Notes under the pieces: generated by a model
Told to the model about the DNA's origin: nothing
The model's input: only the letters and a program-made list of their open reading frames with translations
The model's database searches: none
Translations under genes and position numbers: made by a program
Shown: positions 7,863 to 16,265 of the stretch, piece after piece
How positions within the stretch are numbered: the stretch's first letter is position 1
Layout: every line of letters begins with the position of its first letter
DNA from: Oceanicaulis sp.
Lineage (GTDB): Bacteria; Pseudomonadota; Alphaproteobacteria; Caulobacterales; Maricaulaceae
DNA: 16,406 bases
Assembly (NCBI GenBank): GCA_007571185.1
Contig: RKRX01000219.1
Span: forward strand, 1 to 16,406
Reading direction: 5' to 3'

Positions 7863-7879
7863 GGCAGTTTGAAACTGCC
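7863..7879. repeat. 17-bp perfect inverted repeat
   Basis: GGCAGTTT-G-AAACTGCC has 8-bp perfect arms around one base. It lies about 85 bases upstream of the epimerase ATG and about 130 bases downstream of the glycosyltransferase stop. As RNA it could fold a five- or six-pair stem, but no T-run follows on either strand, so it looks more like a protein-binding site or attenuator stem than an intrinsic terminator. Confidence 0.4.
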
Positions 7880-7944
7880 TGATCCCGTCTTTGAAGATAA
7901 CCTTTTGTATGATTTCTAGCAGACGGTTCGGTTTTTCTGACGAA

Positions 7945-7976
7945 ATTGTACGTACAATGATAGTACATGGATTGTA
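7945..7976. promoter_or_regulatory. Operator-like palindrome ATTGTACGTACAAT with a nearby extra half-site
   Basis: ATTGTAC-GTACAAT (7945-7958) is a perfect even palindrome of 14 bp. A further ATTGTA follows at 7971-7976, and another GTAC lies between them (7964-7967). The A/T-rich arms would make a poor RNA hairpin, so a dimeric DNA-binding protein is the more natural reading. It lies 30-60 bases after the glycosyltransferase stop and about 165 bases upstream of the epimerase gene. The regulator is unknown. Confidence 0.4.
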
Positions 7977-8006
7977 TTTTCATTTGCATACGTGACCAGA
8001 TCGGGT

Positions 8007-9203
8007 CTAGCTTAAACTTTGAACAAATTCACATTTGTTGTTATTGCCTGCGATTGTTTCGAACATTTTGGCCTGATCATGATCGGCTTCAGCATTACAG
8101 ATTGCGGCCAAGAGTGTAGCGGCGGCGCGGCGCCAAGTGAAGACGCCGGCACGTTCACGACCTGCACGGGTCAAAGTCTCACGCAACTCCTGGTCAGAGA
8201 CGATACGGTTCATCGCCTCCGTCCATCTCTCTGGTTCAAACGGGTCAACCAGAAGCGCCGCCTCGCCACAGACTTCAGGCACAGCACCGCCTGTCGTTGC
8301 AATTACAGGACAGCCACATCGCATAGCTTCCACGGGCGGCAGGCCAAAGCCTTCTGTGATCGAGGGAAAAACAAGAGCGAGGGCATGAGAATATAACGCT
8401 TTCAATTCTCCATCGCTTACATGTCCTAGCATACGAACCCCGTAAGGTGGCTCCAGGCCCGCATCACGAAACACGGTTTTATTACCCCCTCCTGCGATAA
8501 TCAACTCTGGGGCATCCGTGGAACGTTTGGCTGCGGCTTGCATTAATCGCGCGAGGTTCTTGTGGGGAGCCAGGCTGCCTACGGCAAAAAGATAACTTTC
8601 CTTTGTGATTTTGTGACGTGCGAAGATACTGTCATCCTCTGTGATATGATCAATATGATCGCTGCCGTTATACACAACCACGGCTTTATCTCGAGGCACG
8701 ACGCCAAAGCGTTCCAACTGCACTTTGGAGTAGTTTGATACCGTCGCCACCACCTTTGCGCGTTGTCCCAGGGCTGGTAACATTATGCGATACCAAGAGC
8801 GAAAGACGGTCGAATAACTCTCTGGATTGAGATAGATTTGCGCATCGTGGATCATCACCACTTGGCGTTTGCGCAAAATGGATCCCGAATTGCACAGGTT
8901 GAGCAGGACGGAGTCAGGCTGTACCCATGGCAGTTCAAACTGTTCCCAAAGATGACCGCGCAGACGGCCGGGTACGGGTTGCGCCGTCTTCCAGTATGCG
9001 CTTTCTGTCCGATAACACGTCATTCCGAACGGCATGGCTACGTGAGTGGATGCAGCGCATCCTGTTTCCTCCATGAGGTTACCGCATGCTGTGACAATTT
9101 GCTGTGCGACACGGTCCACACCCGACACGGCTCTGCCGCCAAATCGGGCGTTGAGAGCGAGGTTCAAGGAACCGGGGTCAGCAGTTTTCTCGTGTTGCGC
9201 CAT
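8007..9203 (-). CDS. GT4-family glycosyltransferase
   Basis: A 398-residue GT-B fold transferase of family 4. The N-terminal acceptor domain has NARFGGRAVSGVDRVAQQI, a form seen in GT4 proteins of the MtfB/WbpY kind. The donor domain shows VGSLAPHKNLARLMQA (208-222) and the nucleotide-sugar motif EGFGLPPVEA with Glu284 and Glu292 of the EX7E signature, followed by GCPVIAT and GGAVPEV. No membrane segment or signal peptide is evident, so it acts on the cytoplasmic side. It probably adds mannose or a related sugar from GDP-mannose, given the guanylyltransferase in the cluster, but the donor is not proven. The ATG at 9203 lies 38 bp after the upstream glycosyltransferase stop; the only SD-like sequence sits too close to it, so the start is uncertain. 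Its base composition is closer to the flanks than that of its neighbours. Confidence 0.88.
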   Translation of the reverse strand: MAQHEKTADPGSLNLALNARFGGRAVSGVDRVAQQIVTACGNLMEETGCAASTHVAMPFGMTCYRTESAYWKTAQPVPGRLRGHLWEQFELPWVQPDSVLLNLCNSGSILRKRQVVMIHDAQIYLNPESYSTVFRSWYRIMLPALGQRAKVVATVSNYSKVQLERFGVVPRDKAVVVYNGSDHIDHITEDDSIFARHKITKESYLFAVGSLAPHKNLARLMQAAAKRSTDAPELIIAGGGNKTVFRDAGLEPPYGVRMLGHVSDGELKALYSHALALVFPSITEGFGLPPVEAMRCGCPVIATTGGAVPEVCGEAALLVDPFEPERWTEAMNRIVSDQELRETLTRAGRERAGVFTWRRAAATLLAAICNAEADHDQAKMFETIAGNNNKCEFVQSLS

Positions 9204-9241
9204 CCCTGAAAACCAATCATTCCATGCGTTGTTATCAACAT

Positions 9242-10423
9242 TTATGCTTTCTGAAAATCTGCCCAGGATTGCTCGATGAACATACGTATTTGATTGCGAA
9301 AGCGTTGCGCAGAAAACGTCTCAGCATGTTGGCGGATAAGTTCAGGATGAAATTGATCGACGCTTTTTTCATATCTTTCAACGGCGCTGATGATGGAATC
9401 CACTTCTTGTTTTCCAAAATAGATTCCGGTTGGATTGCTGTTAGGGATCGATTTAACTGTTTCCAGTATTCCGCCCGCCGCATAACCGATTACGGGCGTT
9501 CCACAGGCCTGCGCTTCTACGGGTGCGATGCCAAAATCCTCCAGAGCCGCATAGATGTAGGCCCGTGCATTTTGGAGCTTCTCAATTAAAGTCTGGCGCG
9601 GAACGTGGCCCAGGAATTCGGTATTCGGGCCCGCAATTGCCTTAATGCGTGATGCTTCAGGACCGTCTCCAATCACGACCAGTTTTTTCTCAGGCATTTG
9701 CGAAAATGCCGAGACGATCAGGTCTACCCGCTTATACGGCACCATACGTGAAGCTGTGACGTAGTAGTCATCTTTCTCACTGCCCAGGGTGAAGTTCTCC
9801 ACATCCACAGGCGGATAAATGACAGTCGCGTTGCGCCGGTAGAATTTTCGCACACGATTTGCAATAAAGTGCGAGTTGACGATGATTTTATCGAGCGCAT
9901 TAATCGTTCTTAAATCCCATATCCTGAGTTTATGAAGCTTACGATGCAGAAGTTCGTTCATGACAGGCGCCAGAAGACCGGATTTCTTGAAATACTGGTG
10001 TGTCATGTCCCACGCATAACGCGGGGGGCTGTGGATATAGGAGACATGCATCTGGGAGGGGCCCGTCAACACGCCTTTACTGAAGGCGACCGTAGATGAT
10101 AGCACCACATCATAATCCGACAGGTCGAACAGCTCGACCGCCAACATACAATCTTCAACGAGAATCCTGTAGTAATTTCTAATCCAGGGTAGGGTGTTGA
10201 GACGACTTGTATGTAGAGTTGCCGGATTTAATCGATTCATTTCTTCTTTGTTCAAACGACAGAATAAGGTATATAGATTCTGTACTTGAAATTCTTTGAT
10301 TATGCATTCCACAACATTCTCCCCACCAGCAAAGGTTGGGAACCAGTCGTGGACAACGGCCATATTGAAATCTTGGCTCTCATATCTCATGTTTTCTTTG
10401 GGTAATTCAAACACAAATTTCAT
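9242..10423 (-). CDS. GT4-family glycosyltransferase, WbaZ-like
   Basis: A 393-residue retaining GT-B transferase. [19 protein letters not shown] near residue 21 and [13 protein letters not shown] near 128 are characteristic of the WbaZ-like mannosyltransferase group. [16 protein letters not shown] (about 222-237) and [19 protein letters not shown] with Glu295 and Glu303 form the donor-binding EX7E region. The substrate is probably GDP-mannose, an inference from family and from the linked GDP-mannose enzyme. The start at 10423 overlaps the stop of the dehydrogenase gene as ATGA, pointing to coupled translation, with GAAGG just before the ATG. An internal Met at residue 12 or 21 would also give a complete protein. 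The protein appears cytoplasmic. It is somewhat AT-rich, like the dehydrogenase before it. Confidence 0.88.
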   Translation of the reverse strand: MKFVFELPKENMRYESQDFNMAVVHDWFPTFAGGENVVECIIKEFQVQNLYTLFCRLNKEEMNRLNPATLHTSRLNTLPWIRNYYRILVEDCMLAVELFDLSDYDVVLSSTVAFSKGVLTGPSQMHVSYIHSPPRYAWDMTHQYFKKSGLLAPVMNELLHRKLHKLRIWDLRTINALDKIIVNSHFIANRVRKFYRRNATVIYPPVDVENFTLGSEKDDYYVTASRMVPYKRVDLIVSAFSQMPEKKLVVIGDGPEASRIKAIAGPNTEFLGHVPRQTLIEKLQNARAYIYAALEDFGIAPVEAQACGTPVIGYAAGGILETVKSIPNSNPTGIYFGKQEVDSIISAVERYEKSVDQFHPELIRQHAETFSAQRFRNQIRMFIEQSWADFQKA

Positions 10424-11586
10424 CCTTCACCGAACAGGTCGCGAGTAAAAACCTTATCTCGAACATTGTGCAGATCATTTTTCAACCGATTTGCGACGAT
10501 GATATCTGACTGCGATTTAAATAACTCAAGATCATTGATCACCGGAGAATGAAAGAAGTATTCATCCTTCAGCATAGGTTCATATACAATGACATGAATA
10601 CCTTTGGCTTTGATACGTTTCATGATTCCTTGAACGGAACTTTGGCGGAAATTATCACTCCCCCCTTTCATGATTAATCTATAGATCCCTACAGTTTCGG
10701 GGTTGTGTATCAATATTTGGTTTGCAAGAAAATCTTTGCGTGTACTATTTGCCTCTACAATCGCCCGTATCAGGTTTTGTGGTACGTGAGAATAATTGGC
10801 TAGCAATTGCTTAGTATCTTTAGGCAGGCAATACCCACCGTAGCCAAAGGACGGGTTATTGTAATGTGATCCGATGCGCGGATCTAGACTCACCCCGTCG
10901 ATGATCTGTTTTGGATTCATGTCTCGATTGAGTGCGTAGCTGTCAAGTTCGTTAAAGAAGGCCACCCGCATGGCTAGATAGGTGTTGGCGAACAGCTTGA
11001 TGGCTTCAGCTTCATCCGGATCGGTAAGCAGGACGGGAACATCCGTACTGACGGCCCCTTCAAGCAGAAAATTTGCAAAAACCTGGGCACGGTCGGAGCG
11101 CTCGCCTACAATAATTCGCGACGGATGCAGATTATCGTAAAGAGCCTGTCCTTCACGCAAAAACTCAGGGCTAAAGATAATATTGGAGATCTCCAGCTCC
11201 TTTTTCAGAGCCCTTACATATCCCACAGGAACGGTCGATTTAATGACGATAATAGCTCTAGGATTGATCAGAATCGCCTGCTTGATCACAGTCTCGACAC
11301 TGGAGGTGTCAAAACAATTTGTTTTGACATCATAGTTAGTTGGCGTGGAGACTATGATATAATCTGCACCCGAATAAGCTAGATGTGCATCTGTTGTAAA
11401 CGTCAGATTCAAATCACGATTGGTGAGGTAATCCTCAATTTCTCGATCCACGATAGGACTGATCTTCCGATTGAGAAGGTCAATTTTCTCCTCAGAGAGA
11501 TCAAGCGCCACCACCTCTTGATTCTGAGCAAGTAAAATACTGTTCGATAAGCCCACATACCCCACACCAACAATGGCAAATTTCAT
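10420..11586 (-). CDS. ugd: UDP-glucose 6-dehydrogenase, short enterobacterial type
   Basis: A 388-residue NAD-dependent dehydrogenase that oxidises UDP-glucose twice to UDP-glucuronate. [15 protein letters not shown] is the N-terminal Rossmann motif. [23 protein letters not shown] and [14 protein letters not shown] with the catalytic Cys follow in order. The C-terminal domain has [15 protein letters not shown] and ends KVFTRDLFG. Both length and wording match E. coli Ugd closely, whereas many alphaproteobacterial Ugds are about 435 residues. The frame opens at a GTG (11598), but that codon overlaps the ribosome site. The ATG at 11586 has GAGGG 5 bases upstream and starts at the Rossmann strand, so I chose it. 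The product feeds the downstream 4-epimerase. A sampled line is 45% GC, below the bkd region, which together with the protein type suggests transfer from a gammaproteobacterium. Confidence 0.95.
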   Translation of the reverse strand: MKFAIVGVGYVGLSNSILLAQNQEVVALDLSEEKIDLLNRKISPIVDREIEDYLTNRDLNLTFTTDAHLAYSGADYIIVSTPTNYDVKTNCFDTSSVETVIKQAILINPRAIIVIKSTVPVGYVRALKKELEISNIIFSPEFLREGQALYDNLHPSRIIVGERSDRAQVFANFLLEGAVSTDVPVLLTDPDEAEAIKLFANTYLAMRVAFFNELDSYALNRDMNPKQIIDGVSLDPRIGSHYNNPSFGYGGYCLPKDTKQLLANYSHVPQNLIRAIVEANSTRKDFLANQILIHNPETVGIYRLIMKGGSDNFRQSSVQGIMKRIKAKGIHVIVYEPMLKDEYFFHSPVINDLELFKSQSDIIVANRLKNDLHNVRDKVFTRDLFGEG

Positions 11587-11647
11587 ATCATCCCTCACAT
11601 TCGCAATTTCTGAGTTTCAAGACAGGTCGACACATGCTGCTCTCATC

Positions 11648-13771
11648 TCAGGACTGTTCGGGCCCATCTACAAACGGGGCGAGACCTGTCACCAGATGAT
11701 AGAGCACGCTGGCCGGCACGGCCTTGGAGATCGGTCGTTTTTGGTTATCAAGTTTGTCGACCCAGCCGGGTCGAGGCCCAGGCTCGAGATAGTGCTTTCT
11801 GAGGGTGTCACAAACCGATTGCGTTAATGAAGCATCTGACCCCAAAGTCGCCAGCATACGCAAGCGCTCCAGTTGGGGCCACAAACGATAACTCTTCGGT
11901 TCGACCCCAATCGCATCCATCACCAAACCATTATCCAGCCCCCGTGTTTCCGCAAACCTGTAAAGGCGGCGGATCCAGCTGGCGCAGTCACGCCCGATCA
12001 GGCGTTCAACCTCGCTCAGTAAAAACGCCCATTCATAGCAATGACCCGGCTCAATGCGTTGTTCAGCCGCTCGCGACCAGTCCGCCTCAAAAGTCTCAAG
12101 CAAGGCATCGCTTTCGGGCGCGAACATGAACCGCTCAAACAAGGTCACGATCTGGTCAATACGATCAGCTGAAGTTTGATCGGCCATAATATCGTAATGG
12201 CGCAAGCTCGCCTCCAACAGATGCATGTGCGGATTGGCCCGCTTGCCGCAGGAATGGGTCTCAATATCAGCCCATCCACCATTTTGAGGATCGGCGAACA
12301 GGGTATCAATGAGTTCAAAGGCTTCTGCCGCCAGTGTTTCACCACGCTCATCGCCCAGACCAGCCAACTCTGCGCCTGCCAGAGCGATAAACGCGTGGTC
12401 ATAAAGATCGCGGGAGGCGTCATCGATTGCACCTGTACTGGAAATTGCGTGAGCCCAGCCGCCTTTCGGTGAACGCGCAGGTCCCGTGATGTAGGCGTAG
12501 GTCTGCTCAATCATCCGATCAGCAAGCCCATCGGGATTCCAGCCCATCTGTTTGGCACGGGTATAAGAAAAGAGTTGGCGCGAAGCGACTCGACCACGAC
12601 GCGGTTTGTCGATTTGCGCCATCCCCTCAAGATCAAGGCTTTCCACCGCCCCGCCGGTTTCAGGGTCGATTGCACGCACAGCCCAAGCCGGAAACACGTC
12701 CTGCCAAAGCCAGTACGACAGATCAGCTCGCGTTTGCACATTAAGCTGTGTGATCGCATGATCTTGGATGGCCGCCATGGAGTCCTTGATGCCTGAGACC
12801 TTATCCAGATTTGAAATCAGAACCGAGTTGGGCGTTGCAATAATGGCCAGAGTGTCAACACTGTGAACGGCGACCTTAGGTCCGGTGGAGTGAATGAGAA
12901 TACGCTTGGATTGCGGCGCTACGCCAGGACCTTGGATGATTCGCTCAGTTCCTTGCCGATTTGAACGCAAGGCGTGAACGGCGCGGTAATCGCCGACATC
13001 ACTCCAGCCCATGGAGACAGGTATGACAGAAATGTTATCAGCAGCTTCCATAATGGCATAGTCAATGGATTCAGATCGGCAGGCGAAAAACTCGGCCCGA
13101 TCAAGTGTCCCGTCAGCTTTTAAAGCTGTACCCACGCTATGAAGAATGTCAGGCGCGTGGCGCCTCAGCGCCTCTATCATGACCTCAGCTCTGAATTGGA
13201 AAATCCCGGCATTCCAGTAAAACCGTCCCGTGTCGATATGGCTCTTTGCGGTTAATTCGCTGGGTTTTTCAACAAAGCGGATCACTTTTTGAATATCGGT
13301 GGACGGGTCTTCGCTGCCAACAGTCTCGATATAGCCATAGCCAGTCGCCGGATAATCCGGCTTGATCCCGAAGGTGACAATCTGACCGGCCTTTGCAGGT
13401 GCAATTGCGCGCCTGATCGCTCGATGGAAGGCAGACACATCGCCGATGTGATGATCGGCAGGCAAAATCAGAACAATTTCATCAGGCTCGGCCTGCAAAG
13501 CGGCAATTGTGATAGCTGGCGCAGAATTGCGTCCCACCGGCTCCAGAACGATTTGATCAGCGCCAAGACTTTGTTCAAGCAAGGCTTTATGCCGAGCTGA
13601 ACCGATGGCGCGTGGTTGTGAAAACAGGAAGGGATGGGTGACTCGCGCCAGGGTTTCATCCAGCATGGATTTTTCGCTGGTAATCGACAGAAACTGTTTC
13701 GGAATCTGAGGGGTTGAGAGAGGCCATAGACGTGTTCCTCCCCCGCCGCAAATCACAACCGGGCGCACCAT
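11648..13771 (-). CDS. Fused mannose-1-phosphate guanylyltransferase and AGE-family isomerase
   Basis: A 707-residue two-domain protein. Residues 1 to about 340 are a GDP-mannose pyrophosphorylase of the ManC/AlgA kind: GGGGTRLWPLS (9-19), PKQF (24-27), LPADHHIG (103-110), FVEKP (166-170) and NAGIF (187-191). Residues about 345-707 are an AGE (N-acylglucosamine 2-epimerase) alpha/alpha barrel: RGRVASRQL (392-400), RDLYDHAF (454-461), NPHMHLLEA (513-521), EPGHCYEWAFLL (574-585) and RLWPQLER (629-636). In ordinary bifunctional ManC the second half is a cupin mannose-6-phosphate isomerase; here an unrelated AGE fold takes its place, so it probably performs the same fructose-6-P to mannose-6-P step. 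The frame opens at a GTG (13801), but the ATG at 13771 directly precedes the nucleotide motif and has GAAGG 10 bases upstream. First gene of the polysaccharide cluster. The isomerase activity is inferred. Confidence 0.9.
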   Translation of the reverse strand: MVRPVVICGGGGTRLWPLSTPQIPKQFLSITSEKSMLDETLARVTHPFLFSQPRAIGSARHKALLEQSLGADQIVLEPVGRNSAPAITIAALQAEPDEIVLILPADHHIGDVSAFHRAIRRAIAPAKAGQIVTFGIKPDYPATGYGYIETVGSEDPSTDIQKVIRFVEKPSELTAKSHIDTGRFYWNAGIFQFRAEVMIEALRRHAPDILHSVGTALKADGTLDRAEFFACRSESIDYAIMEAADNISVIPVSMGWSDVGDYRAVHALRSNRQGTERIIQGPGVAPQSKRILIHSTGPKVAVHSVDTLAIIATPNSVLISNLDKVSGIKDSMAAIQDHAITQLNVQTRADLSYWLWQDVFPAWAVRAIDPETGGAVESLDLEGMAQIDKPRRGRVASRQLFSYTRAKQMGWNPDGLADRMIEQTYAYITGPARSPKGGWAHAISSTGAIDDASRDLYDHAFIALAGAELAGLGDERGETLAAEAFELIDTLFADPQNGGWADIETHSCGKRANPHMHLLEASLRHYDIMADQTSADRIDQIVTLFERFMFAPESDALLETFEADWSRAAEQRIEPGHCYEWAFLLSEVERLIGRDCASWIRRLYRFAETRGLDNGLVMDAIGVEPKSYRLWPQLERLRMLATLGSDASLTQSVCDTLRKHYLEPGPRPGWVDKLDNQKRPISKAVPASVLYHLVTGLAPFVDGPEQS

Positions 13772-13810
13772 TGCACTTGAACCTTCCCAAATTCCACACA
13801 CAGGCGCACC

Positions 13811-13838
13811 CGTATAGTCTAGGCGGTTGGTGATGCAA
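13811..13838 (-). promoter_or_regulatory. Possible promoter of the polysaccharide cluster
   Basis: On the minus strand TTGCAT (complement of 13833-13838) and TATACG (complement of 13811-13816) are 16 bases apart, giving a leader of about 35 bases before the guanylyltransferase ATG. Both hexamers are moderate matches. It lies in the 207-bp divergent gap shared with ubiD, so the two promoters may share control. I see no clear plus-strand promoter for ubiD in this gap. Confidence 0.35.
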
Positions 13839-13978
13839 ACAGGGAAACTTTAAGGGAGAAAAAGTGTAACAAGCCGTTGGCGCTGCAATCGTTAGCCCTG
13901 CACCTCTCATGCAGTGGATTGCTGGTTTGAGCTCGCCAGCGCTCCCCATTTGCAGGCAGGATAATTCGGAGATTTTTC

Positions 13979-15481
13979 ATGGCCTACAAATCCCTACGTA
14001 ACTTCATCGCCCTTCTCGAGGCGGAAGGAGAATTGAAGCGCGTTACGCGGCCGGTCTCCACCCATCTTGAAATGACCGAAATCCAGACCCGCCTGCTCAA
14101 TACTGGCGGACCGGCAGTCCTGTTTGAGAACCCGGTTCACGAAGACGGCCACCCCGCAGAGATGCCTGCGCTCACCAATCTATTTGGTACGGTAGGCCGT
14201 GTGGCGCGCGCGGTGACCCTGGGCGGAAAACCCCGCAAGACCGGCGCCGATTTGCGCGAAGTCGGCGAACTCCTAGCCTTCCTGCGCCAACCCGAACCGC
14301 CACGACATTTCAAGGAGGCCGTCGACATGCTGCCGTTGGCCACGACCGTGATGAGCATGCGTCCGGCCAATGTGCGCAGGGCGCCTTGTCAGGAAGTTGT
14401 GCTTCAAGGCGATGATGTTGATCTCGACCGCCTGCCCATTCAGAGCTGTTGGCCGAATGAACCCGGTCCGCTGATCACTTGGCCTCTGGTGGTCACCAAG
14501 GGTCCGTCCGGTGACAGACAGGATGATTTCAATCTGGGCATCTATCGGATGCAGAAACTGGGCAAGGACAGGACGATCATGCGTTGGCTCAAGCATCGTG
14601 GGGGCGCCCAGCACTTCCAGCGCTGGAAAAACGAAAAATCCGAACCCCTGCCCATTGCCTGTGTGCTGGGCGCTGATCCCGGCACGATCCTCGCTGCCGT
14701 CACCCCGATTCCAGATACGCTGAGTGAATACCAGTTCGCAGGTCTCTTGCGTGGACGCAAGGTCGAGTTGGCGAATTGCAAGACGGTGCCTTTGAAAGTG
14801 CCTGCCGAAGCCGAGATCGTGCTTGAGGGTCATATGATGCTGGACGAGTACGCCGATGAAGGTCCTTATGGTGACCACACTGGCTATTACAATTCAGTCG
14901 AGAAATTTCCGGTTTTCAGGGTCAGCGCCATCACCATGCGCGAGAATCCGATCTATCTGACGACCTTTACCGGCCGACCGCCGGATGAGCCCAGCGTGTT
15001 GGGCGAAGCTCTCAATGAGATTTTCATCCCGCTGGTGCGCCAGCAATTCCCCGAGATCGTAGATTTCTGGTTGCCCCCTGAAGGGTGTAGCTATCGTATC
15101 GCCGTGATTGCCATAAAGAAGGCTTATGCCGGTCACGCCAAGCGCGTGATGATGGGCGCGTGGTCATACTTGCGCCAGTTTATGTACACCAAATGGGTTA
15201 TTGTGGTCGATGATGACATCAATGCACGGGACTGGAAAGATGTGATGTGGGCGATCTCCACCCGCATGGATCCTGCCCGTGATATAACCTGCATCGAAAA
15301 CACCCCGATCGACTATCTCGATTTCGCTTCCCCGATCTCGGGCCTAGGCTCCAAGGCGGGCCTTGACGCCACCAGTAAATGGCCGGGTGAGACTAACCGG
15401 GAGTGGGGTGGAAAACTTCATATGGAGCAGGATGTCATCGATCGGGTGGATGCCATGTGGAACGATCTAGGGTTGGACTAG
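13979..15481 (+). CDS. ubiD: UbiD-family prenylated-FMN-dependent decarboxylase
   Basis: A 500-residue UbiD-type decarboxylase, most likely 4-hydroxy-3-polyprenylbenzoate carboxy-lyase of ubiquinone synthesis. The N-terminal [21 protein letters not shown] fragment, NLGIYRMQ (185-192) at the cofactor site, and [16 protein letters not shown] (289-304) with the conserved acidic residues match the family, and so does the overall length of about 490-500. The ATG at 13979 has GGAG seven bases upstream. The enzyme needs prenylated FMN made by UbiX, which is not in the window. The gene is divergent from the polysaccharide cluster and is followed, after 223 bp, by the carbonic anhydrase-like gene. UbiD relatives also act on other aromatic acids, but the close match to the ubiquinone branch and the housekeeping setting favour UbiD itself. 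Confidence 0.92.
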   Translation: MAYKSLRNFIALLEAEGELKRVTRPVSTHLEMTEIQTRLLNTGGPAVLFENPVHEDGHPAEMPALTNLFGTVGRVARAVTLGGKPRKTGADLREVGELLAFLRQPEPPRHFKEAVDMLPLATTVMSMRPANVRRAPCQEVVLQGDDVDLDRLPIQSCWPNEPGPLITWPLVVTKGPSGDRQDDFNLGIYRMQKLGKDRTIMRWLKHRGGAQHFQRWKNEKSEPLPIACVLGADPGTILAAVTPIPDTLSEYQFAGLLRGRKVELANCKTVPLKVPAEAEIVLEGHMMLDEYADEGPYGDHTGYYNSVEKFPVFRVSAITMRENPIYLTTFTGRPPDEPSVLGEALNEIFIPLVRQQFPEIVDFWLPPEGCSYRIAVIAIKKAYAGHAKRVMMGAWSYLRQFMYTKWVIVVDDDINARDWKDVMWAISTRMDPARDITCIENTPIDYLDFASPISGLGSKAGLDATSKWPGETNREWGGKLHMEQDVIDRVDAMWNDLGLD

Positions 15482-15506
15482 TCTGTTGACGTTCAGGATT
15501 TTCAAA

Positions 15507-15608
15507 TCAGCTGAGTTCTGATTCAAGGTTGTAAACATCTCCTCGACGGGAGAGCATCCGCGCTCTGTCTTCGCGGGTAAGATCCAGCAATCGGATAAAA
15601 TCAGACCC
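15507..15608 (-). other. Orphan 33-codon open frame, possible gene remnant
   Basis: On the minus strand, between a TGA at 15609-15611 and a TGA at 15507-15509, a frame reads GSDFIRLLDLTREDRARM and on to YNLESELS. The order of charged and hydrophobic residues looks like a helical protein segment, and it has no start codon except an internal Met18. It could be the relic of a deleted gene or an accident of composition. I recognise no family. Confidence 0.2.
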
Positions 15609-15636
15609 TCATGCAGAGCCCTTTACGAAGCATGAG
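15608..15636. repeat. 7-bp inverted repeat before the carbonic anhydrase gene
   Basis: CTCATGC (15608-15614) and GCATGAG (15630-15636) are perfect arms around 15 bases. They lie about 127 bases after the ubiD stop and about 70 before the next start. No T-run follows, so a terminator is doubtful; an operator or leader hairpin is possible. Two smaller 5-bp inverted repeats (AGAGC/GCTCT and CCGCG/CGCGG near 15552-15577) lie in the same gap, and no clear promoter was found there. Confidence 0.3.
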
Positions 15637-15704
15637 TTGTCCTGTTCAGCGTACAACGAAACGGCCGCGCCACATTTGTACTGTTCTCATGGGAGACACA
15701 CGCC

Positions 15705-16253
15705 ATGACTTTATTTGCACTGGAAGGTTTGACCCCGGAGAGTAGCCCTGAAGGCGCCTGGGTGGCGCCGAATGCGTCGGTGATCGGTCGGGTCAGGATG
15801 CTTGCACGATCCTCGGTGTGGTTTGCGGCGGTGCTGCGTGGTGATAATGAACTCATTACGCTCGGTGAGGACTCCAATGTCCAGGACGGTTCGGTTCTTC
15901 ACACGGACATGGGTTTCCCACTGACTTTGGGACGCGGAGTGACTGTGGGGCACAAGGCCATGTTGCATGGCTGCACGGTGGGTGATTATTCCCTGATCGG
16001 GATCGGCGCCACGATCCTCAACGGGGCCAGGATTGGTGAAAACTGTATTATTGGCGCCCACGCTCTGGTCACCGAAGGCAGGGAGATTCCGAACGGCTCG
16101 GTGGTGGTGGGCAGTCCGGGAAAAGTTGTCAAACAGATCGCCGAGGGCGTGGATTTCACGCTGAGGGCCAGCGCCGATCATTATGTCGGGAACGCCGCTC
16201 GTTATGCCGCAGGTCTCAGGGCGATGCGCCGGACGATGGATGGGGCAGGTTGA
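15705..16253 (+). CDS. Gamma-carbonic anhydrase-like hexapeptide-repeat protein
   Basis: A 182-residue left-handed beta-helix protein of the gamma-carbonic anhydrase/YrdA/PaaY group, expected to form trimers with a metal bound between subunits. RGD (45-47), VLHTD with His66, and GHKAMLHGC with His83 and His88 supply the conserved structural Arg-Asp and the three metal-binding histidines. Repeats of the type [17 protein letters not shown] and CIIGAHA make the helix coils, and a C-terminal helix follows. The start at 15705 is preceded by GGGAGA about 8 bases away. Members of this class often lack the acidic residues of the archaeal Cam enzyme, and their activity varies; carbonic anhydrase or a CoA-linked role are both possible. 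It is cytoplasmic: no signal peptide is seen. Family sure, activity uncertain. Confidence 0.9.
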   Translation: MTLFALEGLTPESSPEGAWVAPNASVIGRVRMLARSSVWFAAVLRGDNELITLGEDSNVQDGSVLHTDMGFPLTLGRGVTVGHKAMLHGCTVGDYSLIGIGATILNGARIGENCIIGAHALVTEGREIPNGSVVVGSPGKVVKQIAEGVDFTLRASADHYVGNAARYAAGLRAMRRTMDGAG

Positions 16254-16265
16254 CTTGATCCAGCC

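Noticed and set aside
6806..13771. A complete capsule or exopolysaccharide export system
   Set aside because: No flippase, polymerase, outer-membrane exporter, chain-length regulator or priming transferase is encoded; only precursor enzymes and two glycosyltransferases are present.
14273..14878. 201-codon open frame on the minus strand inside the ubiD gene
   Set aside because: It lies entirely opposite a complete UbiD coding sequence with all family motifs; the reversed frame has no recognisable domain and is a by-product of GC-rich codon use.
15711..16181. 156-codon minus-strand frame opposite the carbonic anhydrase-like gene
   Set aside because: The plus strand encodes a full hexapeptide-repeat protein with its metal histidines; the opposite frame is a shadow.
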